64,000 nt of DNA, from assembly GCA_024225395.1 (NCBI GenBank), contig JAAEMR010000164.1:36314-100313 (forward strand), in the 5' to 3' direction. The stretch's first letter is position 1. Each line of letters starts with the position of its first letter. Below, piece after piece: positions 63,776-64,000 of the stretch. The position numbers and the translations under genes are program-made. Below the pieces are notes generated by a model, which was not told the DNA's origin, did not search any database, and saw only the letters and a list, made by a program, of their open reading frames with translations. The DNA is from Gammaproteobacteria bacterium (GTDB taxonomy: Bacteria; Pseudomonadota; Gammaproteobacteria; GCA-001735895).

Positions 63776-64000
63776 ACATTGGTGAGCATCAATTTGAGAG
63801 AAAATCGGGATACCCGACACGGGGGCATCCTACTCCCACCCCTGCCTCAATTTCCCGTCCATGACTGTTGAATTGCATCGCATAATGATCCAAATTTGGA
63901 TTTTAATTGCATTTTTCTTTGATCCACCTGATGTAGAACGATGCCGGATTCAAAAAAGGTTTTAACCGAATATAGTGGTTCATTTACGATGCAAATTCAG
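63776..64000. other. right-hand end, no gene seen
   Basis: 225 bases with no supported ORF. A small inverted repeat CGGG-ATA-CCCG is present near 63810. The sequence may belong to the next gene's promoter outside the window. Confidence 0.3.

Noticed and set aside
1..64000. CRISPR arrays, tRNA, rRNA and prophage
   Set aside because: No regularly spaced repeats, cloverleaf-like or rRNA-like stretches, or phage structural genes were seen on reading both strands.

Overview
The window reads as chromosome of a gammaproteobacterium, probably free-living and aquatic. The evidence is the lptD-surA-pdxA cluster, apbC divergent from metG, a dcd of the Pseudomonas 188-residue type, rlmG, a RegB/RegA redox pair and a TRAP dicarboxylate transporter. 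No rRNA, tRNA, CRISPR array, prophage or intact insertion sequence is visible. Genus cannot be assigned from the sequence alone.

Layout. 0-3 kb: end of an anchored surface protein, a small secreted protein, and regB-regA. 3.2-6.4 kb: dctPQM TRAP transporter (minus strand). 6.7-11.2 kb: lptD-surA-pdxA (plus). 11.4-16.6 kb: dcd, a broken pirin gene, a divergent tldD-pmbA pair and rlmG. 16.6-25.1 kb: a complete nine-gene V/A-type rotary ATPase operon (minus), which is unusual in this group. 25.3-26.9 kb: a decayed chemoreceptor relic and a hemerythrin-GGDEF diguanylate cyclase with an FNR-like box upstream. 27.3-29.4 kb: a MotA/ExbB-like plus OmpA-like proton-channel pair. 29.4-32.7 kb: apbC and metG. 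32.7-38.6 kb: accessory genes (lipoprotein alpha/beta hydrolase, unknown protein, sulfotransferase-like protein, glycosyltransferase-like protein, thiamine-diphosphate enzyme). 38.9-44.5 kb: an FKBP isomerase and the leucine genes, with leuB facing leuC-leuD-leuA. 44.8-49 kb: a light and peroxide protection block with two photolyase-family proteins, a DUF3429 membrane protein and a glutathione peroxidase.

49.3-60.3 kb is a self-contained sugar-acid catabolism island, visibly richer in G+C than its surroundings. It has a LacI-type regulator, a four-gene ABC importer, idnD-lactonase-hyi-glxR on the minus strand and idnO-gluconokinase on the plus strand. Palindromes built on the half-site ATGTTAGC lie in the idnD/idnO divergent promoter and upstream of the ABC operon, with a degenerate copy before the regulator. 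The simplest reading is import of a sugar acid or lactone, conversion through 5-ketogluconate and gluconate to 6-phosphogluconate, and a hydroxypyruvate/tartronate-semialdehyde side branch to glycerate.

60.4-64 kb is eroded accessory DNA: a frameshifted gene before a metallophosphoesterase, pieces of a nucleotidyltransferase and of a GIY-YIG nuclease, a SAM methyltransferase, and two copies of a repeat resembling insertion-sequence ends. The most system-like novel candidates are the sugar-acid regulon, the glycosyltransferase/thiamine-enzyme pair, the isolated proton-channel pair and the O2-binding cyclase with its FNR-like site. I saw no clear-cut undescribed defence system.
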